From an uncultured Bacteroidales bacterium (lineage in GTDB: Bacteria > Bacteroidota > Bacteroidia > Bacteroidales > P3): a stretch of 5,955 bases of DNA. Each line of letters starts with the position of its first letter. Position 1 is the stretch's first letter. The stretch spans positions 1 through 5,955 of the forward strand of contig ONOZ01000051.1 in the NCBI GenBank assembly GCA_900319595.1. Reading direction: 5' to 3'. The notes below the pieces were generated by a model. The model searched no databases. It was not told where the DNA came from and saw only the letters and a list, made by a program, of their open reading frames with translations. Of this stretch, positions 1 to 5,955 are shown piece by piece. The translations under genes were made by a program, and so were the position numbers.

Positions 1-167
1 CTCTGTTCATATGTAAAATAGCACTTCTTATGCTTTTCGTTCCAGTTGAATTCATCTGATGAAATGACTACAATGAGATAATCACCAAGTGCCTTAGCTC
101 TTCTCAACAAATTTATATGACCATAATGCAAAAGGTCAAATGTACCATATGTAATTACTCTTTTCAT
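1..167 (-). CDS. tagD: Glycerol-3-phosphate cytidylyltransferase (TagD/TarD type), 3' end cut by window edge
   Basis: This cytosolic enzyme makes CDP-glycerol from CTP and sn-glycerol-3-phosphate, the activated donor for glycerol-phosphate polymers and side groups. The first 55 residues are visible, beginning MKRVITYGTFDLLHYGH. They carry the nucleotidyltransferase HxGH signature as H14-Y-G-H17, followed by INLLRRAKALGDYLIV and a DEFNW segment, which closely resembles the N-terminus of Bacillus TagD. The family is about 130 residues long, so somewhat under half is present and the rest, including the downstream substrate-binding motifs, lies beyond the left edge. The ATG at 165-167 is supported by an AGGAG seven bases upstream. 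It is the last visible gene of the minus-strand series, directly after the glycerophosphotransferase that would use its product. The reading frame is intact as far as seen. The identification is firm; what the CDP-glycerol is used for is inferred from the neighbours. Confidence 0.93.
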   Translation of the reverse strand, partial: MKRVITYGTFDLLHYGHINLLRRAKALGDYLIVVISSDEFNWNEKHKKCYFTYEQ

Positions 168-174
168 TTTCTCA

Positions 175-179
175 CTCCT
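175..179 (-). promoter_or_regulatory. Ribosome binding site of tagD
   Basis: The minus strand reads AGGAG here, then seven bases (TGAGAAA), then the ATG of tagD. This is a strong Shine-Dalgarno sequence at good spacing and fixes the start codon. Confidence 0.8.
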
Positions 180-201
180 ATGAGACGAATATATAATCAT
201 T

Positions 202-218
202 AATTATAAAGTATAATT
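202..218 (-). repeat. A/T-only inverted repeat between glycerophosphotransferase stop and tagD
   Basis: AATTATA and TATAATT form a perfect 7-base inverted repeat around a 3-base loop, touching the stop codon of the glycerophosphotransferase. The stem has no G or C and no following T-run, so it is not a convincing terminator. One arm contains TATAAT on the minus strand, which could be a -10 box, but no -35 hexamer sits at the right distance. Its role is unknown and chance occurrence in AT-rich spacer DNA is likely. Confidence 0.3.
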
Positions 219-1351
219 CATTCTGCCCCGTTTAAATGTTTATCCATTATTTGAATAAGGCTATTAACTGCGTTTCCAACATCGCAATTACCTATTTCTG
301 TAAAAAAGCTCTCTATCTTTTGCAATCCAGATGCTTCATCATAGTTTCTAATAGCAGCAAGTAGCTCATTATTGTCGCACAGCACCTGATAAGGCCATCT
401 CTCTGGATTCATGCTCAATGGATGAACAGATTCGTATTCTCTTAGATCGGGTGTAAATAAGAATCCGGGTTTTCTTTGTAACGCAAAATCAGCCATACAT
501 GAAGAATAATCGGTTATAATCACATCTGCTACACACATAAGCTCCTGAATATCCGAATAAGATGATGCATTGATACAATTATCACCAATATTAGTTGGGA
601 TCATGTCGTGATGAGCTTTATACATAAAGACAAATCTTCCGCCGAATCGTTCTTCAAGGGCCTTTACAACTGCATTGTCATCAATCGATTCGAGTCCATA
701 TTCTGTCATAGATCTTACTGGCCCATCTCTGTATGTTGGAGCGTAAAGGACAAGGTGAGTACCTTCACCTATTGAAAAGTATTCATATACTTTTTTCTTT
801 ATTTCGGAGTGGTCCCGAAATAATATGTCATTTCGTGGAAGCCCAATATTTAAAAACTTTTCTTTCGCAACACTCATAGCAGGAGAATGTTGCTCCGTTG
901 CAAGTTTGCTACCAGATAAAAAATAGGTGATTATACTGCCCGATAAGCTCCGATTCTTTCTGGATTTTTCATCAGTAAAGATATCATTTCCTATAACCTT
1001 AAAAGAATATCCCCCATGCCATGTTTGAATGATAACTTGCGATTTTCTATATGGAAGAAAGCCTGTTATGCCACTACTATTAAAAATCACATAGCCCGCA
1101 GTCATTAAGTGATAAAAATGCATAAAAGACCGATATTTGATTCTTTTTATACTCTCTGGTATTTTATCCTTACTATCATCTCTTAGAGCATAATACACAT
1201 CATAGCGTTTTGTATTAGATAGTCCTTCAGCTATATATTTCGGACTACATGTATATAATCGACCGTTATATGCTTGGAGAACGACTTTGTTGTTTTTGAT
1301 ACGAAACAAATAAAAGAATCTTAAAATAATACGCAGAATGTTAATTAACAC
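218..1351 (-). CDS. CDP-glycerol glycerophosphotransferase (TagB/TagF family), GTG start
   Basis: This protein probably transfers glycerol-phosphate from CDP-glycerol to a glycan or lipid-linked acceptor at the inner face of the membrane. Numbered from the GTG start (377 residues), residues 1-20 are hydrophobic and basic, as in membrane-associated TagB-like enzymes. The C-terminal Glyphos_transf domain shows QTWHGG at 109-114 (H112 matches a catalytic His of TagF), GLPRND at 170-175, APTYRD at 204-209, KAHH at 245-248 (the second conserved His region) and TDYSS at 280-284. An in-frame ATG at 1394-1396 would give 392 residues, but it has no Shine-Dalgarno sequence, whereas AAAGGAAGG lies six bases before the GTG at 1349-1351. 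The TGA stop lies 50 bases before tagD. It is too short for a full two-domain TagF polymerase, so a primase or side-group transferase is more likely. The family is secure; the acceptor and the number of units added are unknown. Other phosphopolyol donors such as CDP-ribitol cannot be excluded by motif alone. Confidence 0.88.
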   Translation of the reverse strand: MLINILRIILRFFYLFRIKNNKVVLQAYNGRLYTCSPKYIAEGLSNTKRYDVYYALRDDSKDKIPESIKRIKYRSFMHFYHLMTAGYVIFNSSGITGFLPYRKSQVIIQTWHGGYSFKVIGNDIFTDEKSRKNRSLSGSIITYFLSGSKLATEQHSPAMSVAKEKFLNIGLPRNDILFRDHSEIKKKVYEYFSIGEGTHLVLYAPTYRDGPVRSMTEYGLESIDDNAVVKALEERFGGRFVFMYKAHHDMIPTNIGDNCINASSYSDIQELMCVADVIITDYSSCMADFALQRKPGFLFTPDLREYESVHPLSMNPERWPYQVLCDNNELLAAIRNYDEASGLQKIESFFTEIGNCDVGNAVNSLIQIMDKHLNGAE

Positions 1352-1357
1352 CTTAAC

Positions 1358-1366
1358 CCTTCCTTT
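1358..1366 (-). promoter_or_regulatory. Ribosome binding site that decides the GTG start of the glycerophosphotransferase
   Basis: The minus strand reads AAAGGAAGG, six bases before GTG (1349-1351). It is the best Shine-Dalgarno match in the leader. The 26 bases upstream of the alternative ATG at 1394-1396 (ending TAGCATAGACATAT) contain none. This favours the shorter 377-residue product. Confidence 0.7.
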
Positions 1367-1388
1367 CAGCAGGCAATTATTTGTGCTT

Positions 1389-1411
1389 GTAAGCATATAT
1401 GTCTATGCTAC
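1389..1411 (-). other. Imperfect hairpin in the leader of the glycerophosphotransferase gene
   Basis: Within the 123-base gap before the glycerophosphotransferase, the arms at 1389-1397 and 1404-1411 pair over eight base pairs with one bulged base and a 6-base loop. The structure covers the alternative ATG at 1394-1396 and ends about 22 bases before the Shine-Dalgarno sequence. A separate perfect 10-base palindrome, ATTAGCTAAT, lies at 1433-1442. Neither is followed by a T-run, so neither looks like an intrinsic terminator. I found no clear promoter hexamer pair in the gap. A regulatory role is speculative. Confidence 0.3.
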
Positions 1412-1474
1412 AGTTTAGGTTCAATCGTGGACATTAGCTAATCACTGCTCTAAGTTGATATTGGAAGCTCATAA

Positions 1475-2740
1475 TTACTTCTTAGCTAACCGCTCTTTAA
1501 TCATTGAAATGTCGTTTTTATTAATTGTAAGCATATCTGTCATTTTTGATCCTGTTTCCTTGATGAAATGGGTAGTAAACAAAAGTGCGGAAATGCCATA
1601 GGAAAAGATACTAGCAATGGCGGCACCAATATTACCCAATAGCGGAATAAATACTATGTTCGCTACTATATTGCAAATCACACTTATGATTAAATATAAG
1701 AAATTCTCTTTTTGCTTTCCTTGTACAATATTATATGCCGCAATCATCTTATAGTAAATCATAAATATGACTCCAATCAGAATAACAACTGTAACTGAAT
1801 ATGCTGAACTATATTCTTTGCCAAAGAAAATGTTAATAAATGGTTGTCCTAATGCTACAATACCAATAACTACTATAATACACGCTGAATTACATACTCT
1901 AATTACGAAACTTACCTCACTAGTGTCTTTTCCTTTTGAAAGATTCGATATCATCACTTCTTTCAGTGCATCAGGAATAAGCCACACGCGTTCGGCGAGC
2001 ATAACACCAACAGAGTATATTCCAACTTCTGCGCTATTCAAGGAATGCTTGAGCATTATTATATCTATTCGATAGTTAAGTGTTGTCATTAGTAGCACGA
2101 GCATTGGAAAGACTCCGAATTTTAATATCTCGATTCCATTTACTAACGATAGCTCTGAAGGAACGAATAAGTAGTTTCTTAATCGATAGGTAAAAAGAAC
2201 AGCAAGAAATATATCTTTAACAATAAAAATGAAAACACCTATTAAAAGCGTAGGCGGAAACAGCAGCCACAAAGCAATTACTGTAACTAATTCTAACAAA
2301 TTAGCAAGCATCTCGGTGAGGTTTTTTTTGTTTGGATTTTCAACCATACTAATATACGCTACAACTTTATTATAAACAAGTAATGGAGTAAGAATAAAAA
2401 TAGCTCCGATGGTAAGGTTCGAGTTAAAAATAATCAAATAAAGAATTGCAATTAATAAATATATTCCCAGCAATGCTAATGAAAGCTTTAAAAATAAAGG
2501 TGCAACATCTTTCTTGATTTTTTTCTTAAAATACGGGTACGCCTGATGTATCCCGCATCCGAACACAATCGAGGTAATCGAAGTTATACTTGAGATATAG
2601 GCAACATCCCCTTTCAATGCTGCGCCTAGATATCTGGACTGGCATACTGTATACAAAAAGCCAAGCACTACAATGCACATCTTTGAGATTATAGAAAATA
2701 CATATGGATTTTTAAGTATTTTCCCTATTCTAATCAACAT
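1475..2740 (-). CDS. Wzx-type polysaccharide repeat-unit flippase
   Basis: This integral membrane protein of the MATE/MOP superfamily (RfbX/Wzx-like) would flip the undecaprenyl-linked repeat unit across the cytoplasmic membrane. It has 421 residues, within the usual size range, with many hydrophobic segments, for example about 22-33, 48-62, 83-104, 111-130, 152-184, 207-222, 284-305, 314-336, 347-367 and 372-391. Family hallmarks are the N-terminal YLGAALKGDVA region (37-47), the mid-protein block LNYRIDIIMLKHSLNSAEVG (221-240) and the late IPLLGNIGAAIAS block (365-377). The ATG at 2738-2740 has only a weak AAGAG nine bases upstream. The gene sits between a 113-base gap and a 123-base gap, more isolated than the other genes, so it may have its own expression control. 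An 8-A run at codons 138-140 is a possible slippage site. The class is confident; the substrate cannot be read from sequence. Confidence 0.9.
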   Translation of the reverse strand: MLIRIGKILKNPYVFSIISKMCIVVLGFLYTVCQSRYLGAALKGDVAYISSITSITSIVFGCGIHQAYPYFKKKIKKDVAPLFLKLSLALLGIYLLIAILYLIIFNSNLTIGAIFILTPLLVYNKVVAYISMVENPNKKNLTEMLANLLELVTVIALWLLFPPTLLIGVFIFIVKDIFLAVLFTYRLRNYLFVPSELSLVNGIEILKFGVFPMLVLLMTTLNYRIDIIMLKHSLNSAEVGIYSVGVMLAERVWLIPDALKEVMISNLSKGKDTSEVSFVIRVCNSACIIVVIGIVALGQPFINIFFGKEYSSAYSVTVVILIGVIFMIYYKMIAAYNIVQGKQKENFLYLIISVICNIVANIVFIPLLGNIGAAIASIFSYGISALLFTTHFIKETGSKMTDMLTINKNDISMIKERLAKK

Positions 2741-2853
2741 AAATTCACACTCTTCTCTATCAACTGTCTATTAATATGGATCCCCCATAATCCTATGACC
2801 TATTTTTATTCAATAGTTGCTGATTACGAAAGTATATGGATCTAAATAACATA
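2741..2853 (-). other. 113-base spacer upstream of the flippase gene
   Basis: This is the untranslated gap between the acyltransferase stop and the flippase start. It holds two copies of ATATGGATC (plus strand, 2774-2782 and 2834-2842) sixty bases apart and a 5-base inverted repeat TATGG/CCATA at 2775-2789. On the minus strand TTGAAT followed 18 bases later by TATGGG is at best a poor promoter. No terminator-like stem with a T-run and no credible small gene is seen. Confidence 0.35.
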
Positions 2854-3567
2854 CTATTCGCCGCGAAACCAGCTAATATTTTCTTTAACACATTTCGCAG
2901 GTCTCCCTACATACAGTGCATTGTTTCTACTATAGTTTTTAGTAAGTAGACTTCCATAGCCAAGAACACAATCATTTCCTAAGCTACTGTTTTTCAAAAT
3001 ATGACACTCTGAGCAAATCCAGCAGTGATTACCAATAGATATTTCCCCCTCTACAGGTCGTGGTGTGTCATTATCAATAATCAAGTGTCCATCAGAATCA
3101 CGAAATACGATATTCCAACCAAGCAATGTATTATTGCCGAATGACATCTTGTGGCTACACCATATAGTGCAGTTTTTATTAGCCCAGAACCGATTCCCAA
3201 ACCTTAGATTTCCAGCATTTCGCAATGAAATACCCTCACAAAAATCAGCTTTCCCTTCAAAATGTATTTCTCCACCTTCGAGACAGATAACGCTTTTTCG
3301 TTCTAAAATTCCGTCACTACCACCAAATCCAAATTTAATCATAAATCGATATGGCTTTTCATTAAATGATATAAGACCCTTGTGTAATTCTATTATTCTT
3401 GTTTTATAGGACATAAGAACCGGAAGCCTTATTGCAGTTTTAAGGGGAAAGCATCGAAAATTAAAATATAATGTCTTTGGAACAGACATGAGTGCGTGAA
3501 TCACCAAAGATAGTTTATAAGAGAACTTGTTCGACCTGTTTTCGCTTTTGAAATCATACTCTACCAT
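2854..3567 (-). CDS. Hexapeptide-repeat (left-handed beta-helix) acyltransferase
   Basis: This is probably an O-acetyltransferase acting in the cytoplasm on a sugar of the repeat unit or its nucleotide precursor, with acetyl-CoA as donor. It has 237 residues. After a mixed N-terminal segment (1-60), short repeats with hydrophobic spacing build the coil region from about 95 to 215: IHFEGKADF, LRFGNRFWAN, MSFGNNTLLG, ISIGNHCWI and SSLGNDCVLG. DSDGH at 157-161 supplies the likely catalytic His161. The C-terminal GRPAKCVKENISW is the typical end of WbbJ/WcaF-like and maltose-acetyltransferase-like members. The ATG at 3565-3567 overlaps the end of the glycosyltransferase gene by 14 bases, with GAGG about 11 bases upstream, so translation is probably coupled. 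The stop is TAG. The fold is firm; acetyl rather than another acyl group, and the acceptor, are inferred. Confidence 0.87.
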   Translation of the reverse strand: MVEYDFKSENRSNKFSYKLSLVIHALMSVPKTLYFNFRCFPLKTAIRLPVLMSYKTRIIELHKGLISFNEKPYRFMIKFGFGGSDGILERKSVICLEGGEIHFEGKADFCEGISLRNAGNLRFGNRFWANKNCTIWCSHKMSFGNNTLLGWNIVFRDSDGHLIIDNDTPRPVEGEISIGNHCWICSECHILKNSSLGNDCVLGYGSLLTKNYSRNNALYVGRPAKCVKENISWFRGE

Positions 3568-4696
3568 TACTTATCAGACCTCGATAAATCTTTCTATATT
3601 TTTCGCAGATGTCATCCCATTTAAATTTCATAACATCTCTTATAGCATTCTCTGAAATTCTTCTATAATCACAGCTTATTCTTTCAATACACGCTGCGAT
3701 TTCTTCTGGATCACTATCACTTACAGAATACCCAACTTCACCTTCAGGAAACTGTCCATCAAAGCCTTGCCCACGTGTATAAACGACAGGGAGACCTTGG
3801 CTCATTGCTTCTGCATATACTAATCCAAATGTTTCCGTATGTGATGCAAGAACAAATATATCAGCTTCTCTATAAAAATCTATAAGTTTTTCTTTGCTTG
3901 TTGATGGATAATAAGATGTAAATGGATCAGACATAATTTTTTTGAATTCTTTTTTATCTTCAACAGTTCCTATCACCTTAAATGTTATATTCCATCCTCT
4001 TTGGCGAAGGATCGCCAAGGCTTTTTGAATAATCGGAATATTCTTTCGCTTATTGATCCTGCCTACACATACAATTGATAATTCCTTTTCTGCTAACTTT
4101 CTTTCTATCACTGGTAGATTACGATCATTATTAATATTATTATACCAAAAATCGTCTATCCCATTTGGAATTACAAATGTCTTAGAAAGTATTTCTTTAC
4201 GAATTCTTTTAGGCACATATTTATCTACCACTGATGATTTATATGTTTCTGAAAGAAAAATTACTGCACTTGCGTTTCTCATAATCTTGACACCTAACGG
4301 TCGAAGATATGGTTTAAGTCTGAAGAAGTCGTTTATATCTGTATCACGCACTGCAACTATATATGGAATTTTGAATTCTTTATGCAAAGAATATGCCGCA
4401 TTCCCGTCTGTCAGCAGCGTAAACGCATGAATAATATCATAGTTTGAAATTGAACTAATGGCTTTTTTGATTGCAACATTAATTTTTCGTTGCTTTATAA
4501 AGAAAAAGAGTCTGTCCACTTGATTAAAGCAAAGAGATAATACTTCGAACGATTGTGGATTAAAGCCGATTAACTGTGATGTCTTACGAAGAGGTACAAA
4601 TACAGTCGTTGTCAAGGTTTCACACTTAAGATGATTTACCATTATTCTGTGTAAAGCCGTTCCAACATAATTGCAATTGATGTGTAAAGTTTTCAT
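3554..4696 (-). CDS. GT4-family glycosyltransferase
   Basis: This is probably a retaining, GT-B-fold enzyme that adds one sugar from a nucleotide donor to the lipid-linked repeat unit at the inner membrane face. It has 380 residues, the usual length. The N-terminal domain (1 to about 180) opens with HINCNYVGTALHR, and the linker carries VIPNGIDDFW (175-184). The C-terminal Glycos_transf_1 domain begins with SIVCVGRINKRKN (207-219), where R213 and K218 match the donor-phosphate-binding pair. It continues through ADIFVLASHTETFGLVYAEA, with the E-x7-E motif as E288 and E296. No transmembrane segment is evident. The ATG at 4694-4696 has GAGG five bases upstream, and the gene follows the polymerase after only 22 bases, so the two are almost certainly co-transcribed. 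Its end overlaps the acyltransferase start. Donor, acceptor and linkage cannot be predicted from these motifs. Confidence 0.92.
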   Translation of the reverse strand: MKTLHINCNYVGTALHRIMVNHLKCETLTTTVFVPLRKTSQLIGFNPQSFEVLSLCFNQVDRLFFFIKQRKINVAIKKAISSISNYDIIHAFTLLTDGNAAYSLHKEFKIPYIVAVRDTDINDFFRLKPYLRPLGVKIMRNASAVIFLSETYKSSVVDKYVPKRIRKEILSKTFVIPNGIDDFWYNNINNDRNLPVIERKLAEKELSIVCVGRINKRKNIPIIQKALAILRQRGWNITFKVIGTVEDKKEFKKIMSDPFTSYYPSTSKEKLIDFYREADIFVLASHTETFGLVYAEAMSQGLPVVYTRGQGFDGQFPEGEVGYSVSDSDPEEIAACIERISCDYRRISENAIRDVMKFKWDDICEKYRKIYRGLISNGRV

Positions 4697-4701
4697 AATA
4701 T

Positions 4702-4705
4702 CCTC
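4702..4705 (-). promoter_or_regulatory. Ribosome binding site of the GT4 glycosyltransferase
   Basis: GAGG (within AGAGGA) on the minus strand, five bases before the ATG at 4694-4696, inside the 22-base gap after the polymerase stop. It supports the chosen start. Confidence 0.65.
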
Positions 4706-4718
4706 TATTCCAGATTAT

Positions 4719-5955
4719 TTATTCTTTAGATGAACCCGAGCTATCTTTAGGTAATAACATAAGCAACAGTATAATCAATAAAACACCATTTGTAAGCAAA
4801 ACGGAAAAGAAAGATCCACTTAAAAAACTGTATGCAATTGTTAAACTGATTATTATCTTTAAACGTTCATCCACACCCTCAGAATACTTATCGATTATTT
4901 TGAAAATAACAACGTTCATTAATGGATAAACAAGCAAAGAATACCATCCAAAATTTGAAAATGCATCTCCGCATAGCCCGGTGTTTGCATTAACCGCACC
5001 CGTAGATGATGAAGTGTAGTATAATCTTCCGATAAGTCTTGGAATTTGCTCTTCATAAGGCGACTTGAACCCAACCCATCTTAAAATACTACTCCTCAAT
5101 AGGTCTAATTCATTGTGACTAAAGTAATCGTAGTAAGCCCAGCCTAAATAAGGCGGAACAAACATCATACGTCTTATTATATGTTTTCCAACGAACGAAT
5201 CACCATCTCGTAATATTTTTTCAACAAAAACTAATCCACATAACAAGCACATCATAGCGGGTATTTTTTTCATATGTTCAGGCTTGTATAAATAGGCAAC
5301 AGCAAACGCTAGCACAAACATAAATAATGCTGATTTTTTTCCGTCAAAAGAAAAGCATAAGACTTGAGCGACCATAGTAAAAATGACTAATAGTTTTCTT
5401 TTAGATATAAGAGCATATGTCAATCCAATTGGTAGTATAGTTCTTGCCCAGTTAAGGATGTATTTTAGTATCGTAGGCATACTTAGTTCTCGTACTTCAA
5501 ACCGGTATTCGTAAAAATCAGACAAGTCAAATGATACTCTGAAACCGGAATATGCCCCTGAAATCATAACCATAGCTAACCCTAAAAGAACTATAATAAC
5601 TTCGAATAAATTTAGTCGTTCTTCATGACGAAATTTACTTTTTTGAAAATGTAGATTGTTATTTATGATGATAAGGAATGTACAATATAGCGTAACATAT
5701 AGAAAATATAAATTATCATTTAAATCGAAAGCATATAGTACTATCTGAGGGTAGAAATACAACAGAATAAGGAACGAGAGTGTATTATCACTCATATTGC
5801 CTCTTTCAAGTACAGCAGACACAAAGAAGGAAAAAGTTATTGCAGTTACTAAACCAATCGTAAAAGTATTTATTGATGCGCTCAGACTAAAGCCCTGATA
5901 TGAATATGTAGGTGATAGCCAAAAAGCATAAACCATGCATAAGATTAAATAATAC
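4719..5955 (-). CDS. Wzy-type oligosaccharide repeat-unit polymerase, 5' end cut by window edge
   Basis: This multi-pass membrane protein probably joins flipped repeat units at the outer face of the cytoplasmic membrane. The open frame continues to the right edge: YYLILC precedes the ATG at 5934-5936, no Shine-Dalgarno sequence lies before that ATG, and the residues extend a hydrophobic segment. The true start is therefore probably outside the window. The visible 411 residues contain roughly ten hydrophobic stretches; counted from that ATG they lie at about 24-42, 53-69, 76-92, 110-128, 155-176, 181-196, 202-217, 225-239, 330-347, 358-375 and 380-396. A large polar, probably extracellular, loop spans about 240-325. 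The FDGKKSALFMF segment (197-207) and the late NANTGLCGDAFSNFGWYSLL block (316-335) resemble the G-R/K and aspartate-phenylalanine-glycine regions seen in Wzy-family polymerases. Wzy proteins diverge strongly, so topology and the flippase nearby carry much of the call. An O-antigen-ligase-like protein is the main alternative. Confidence 0.82.
   Translation of the reverse strand, partial: YYLILCMVYAFWLSPTYSYQGFSLSASINTFTIGLVTAITFSFFVSAVLERGNMSDNTLSFLILLYFYPQIVLYAFDLNDNLYFLYVTLYCTFLIIINNNLHFQKSKFRHEERLNLFEVIIVLLGLAMVMISGAYSGFRVSFDLSDFYEYRFEVRELSMPTILKYILNWARTILPIGLTYALISKRKLLVIFTMVAQVLCFSFDGKKSALFMFVLAFAVAYLYKPEHMKKIPAMMCLLCGLVFVEKILRDGDSFVGKHIIRRMMFVPPYLGWAYYDYFSHNELDLLRSSILRWVGFKSPYEEQIPRLIGRLYYTSSSTGAVNANTGLCGDAFSNFGWYSLLVYPLMNVVIFKIIDKYSEGVDERLKIIISLTIAYSFLSGSFFSVLLTNGVLLIILLLMLLPKDSSGSSKE

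Noticed and set aside
203..208. TATAAT on the minus strand as a tagD promoter
   Set aside because: The sequence at the -35 distance reads ACGGGG, and the box is part of an A/T-only inverted repeat.
1767..2075. 102-codon open frame on the plus strand
   Set aside because: It lies wholly inside the flippase gene on the opposite strand, with low-complexity Thr/Ser/Ile-rich translation and no recognisable domain.
2774..2842. Two direct copies of ATATGGATC sixty bases apart upstream of the flippase
   Set aside because: Nine matching bases without extension, in AT-rich spacer DNA, are not enough to claim an operator or a mobile-element scar.
2793..2852. 19-codon minus-strand ORF in the gap before the flippase
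   Set aside because: It has no Shine-Dalgarno sequence, no leader-peptide-like composition and no attenuator hairpin after it.
3065..3409. 114-codon open frame on the plus strand
   Set aside because: It is antisense to the acyltransferase, whose hexapeptide repeats are clearly real; the plus-strand product resembles no family.
3937..3943. Seven-base A run (coding strand) in the glycosyltransferase gene as a phase-variation tract
   Set aside because: Runs of this length recur by chance in AT-rich, Lys-rich coding sequence; nothing else supports switching.
4053..4430. 125-codon open frame on the plus strand
   Set aside because: It is antisense to the glycosyltransferase, with no domain and no supporting ribosome binding site that I could see.

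Overview
The window is a stretch of a cell-surface polysaccharide locus from an AT-rich bacterium, most likely a Firmicute (Clostridia such as Lachnospiraceae, or Lactobacillales). This rests on the low GC, the AGGAG-type ribosome binding sites, and a TagD-like cytidylyltransferase with a Gram-positive-style N-terminus. I cannot name a genus from sequence alone. Every gene I can support lies on the minus strand, so transcription runs from high to low coordinates. I see no RNA genes, CRISPR arrays, insertion sequences or attachment sites.

In transcription order: (1) a Wzy-type repeat-unit polymerase whose 5' end runs off the right edge (4719-5955); (2) a GT4 glycosyltransferase (3554-4696); (3) a left-handed beta-helix (hexapeptide) acyltransferase overlapping the end of the glycosyltransferase by 14 bases (2854-3567); (4) a 113-base gap, then a Wzx-type flippase (1475-2740); (5) a 123-base gap, then a CDP-glycerol glycerophosphotransferase of the TagB/TagF family (218-1351, using a GTG start); (6) a 50-base gap, then tagD, glycerol-3-phosphate cytidylyltransferase, cut by the left edge (1-167).

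Together these suggest a Wzx/Wzy-dependent capsule or exopolysaccharide. The glycosyltransferase adds a sugar to a lipid-linked repeat unit, the acyltransferase probably acylates it, Wzx flips it and Wzy polymerises it. TagD makes CDP-glycerol and the TagB/F-like enzyme transfers glycerol phosphate, so the polymer probably carries or contains glycerol phosphate. The initiating sugar-phosphate transferase, chain-length control genes and other glycosyltransferases are not in view and would be expected beyond the right edge.

I did not find a clearly undescribed system. The points most worth a second look are the teichoic-acid-type glycerol-phosphate pair inside a Wzx/Wzy locus, a re-assigned GTG start, and an A8 tract in the flippase gene that contains an in-phase A AAA AAC heptamer.
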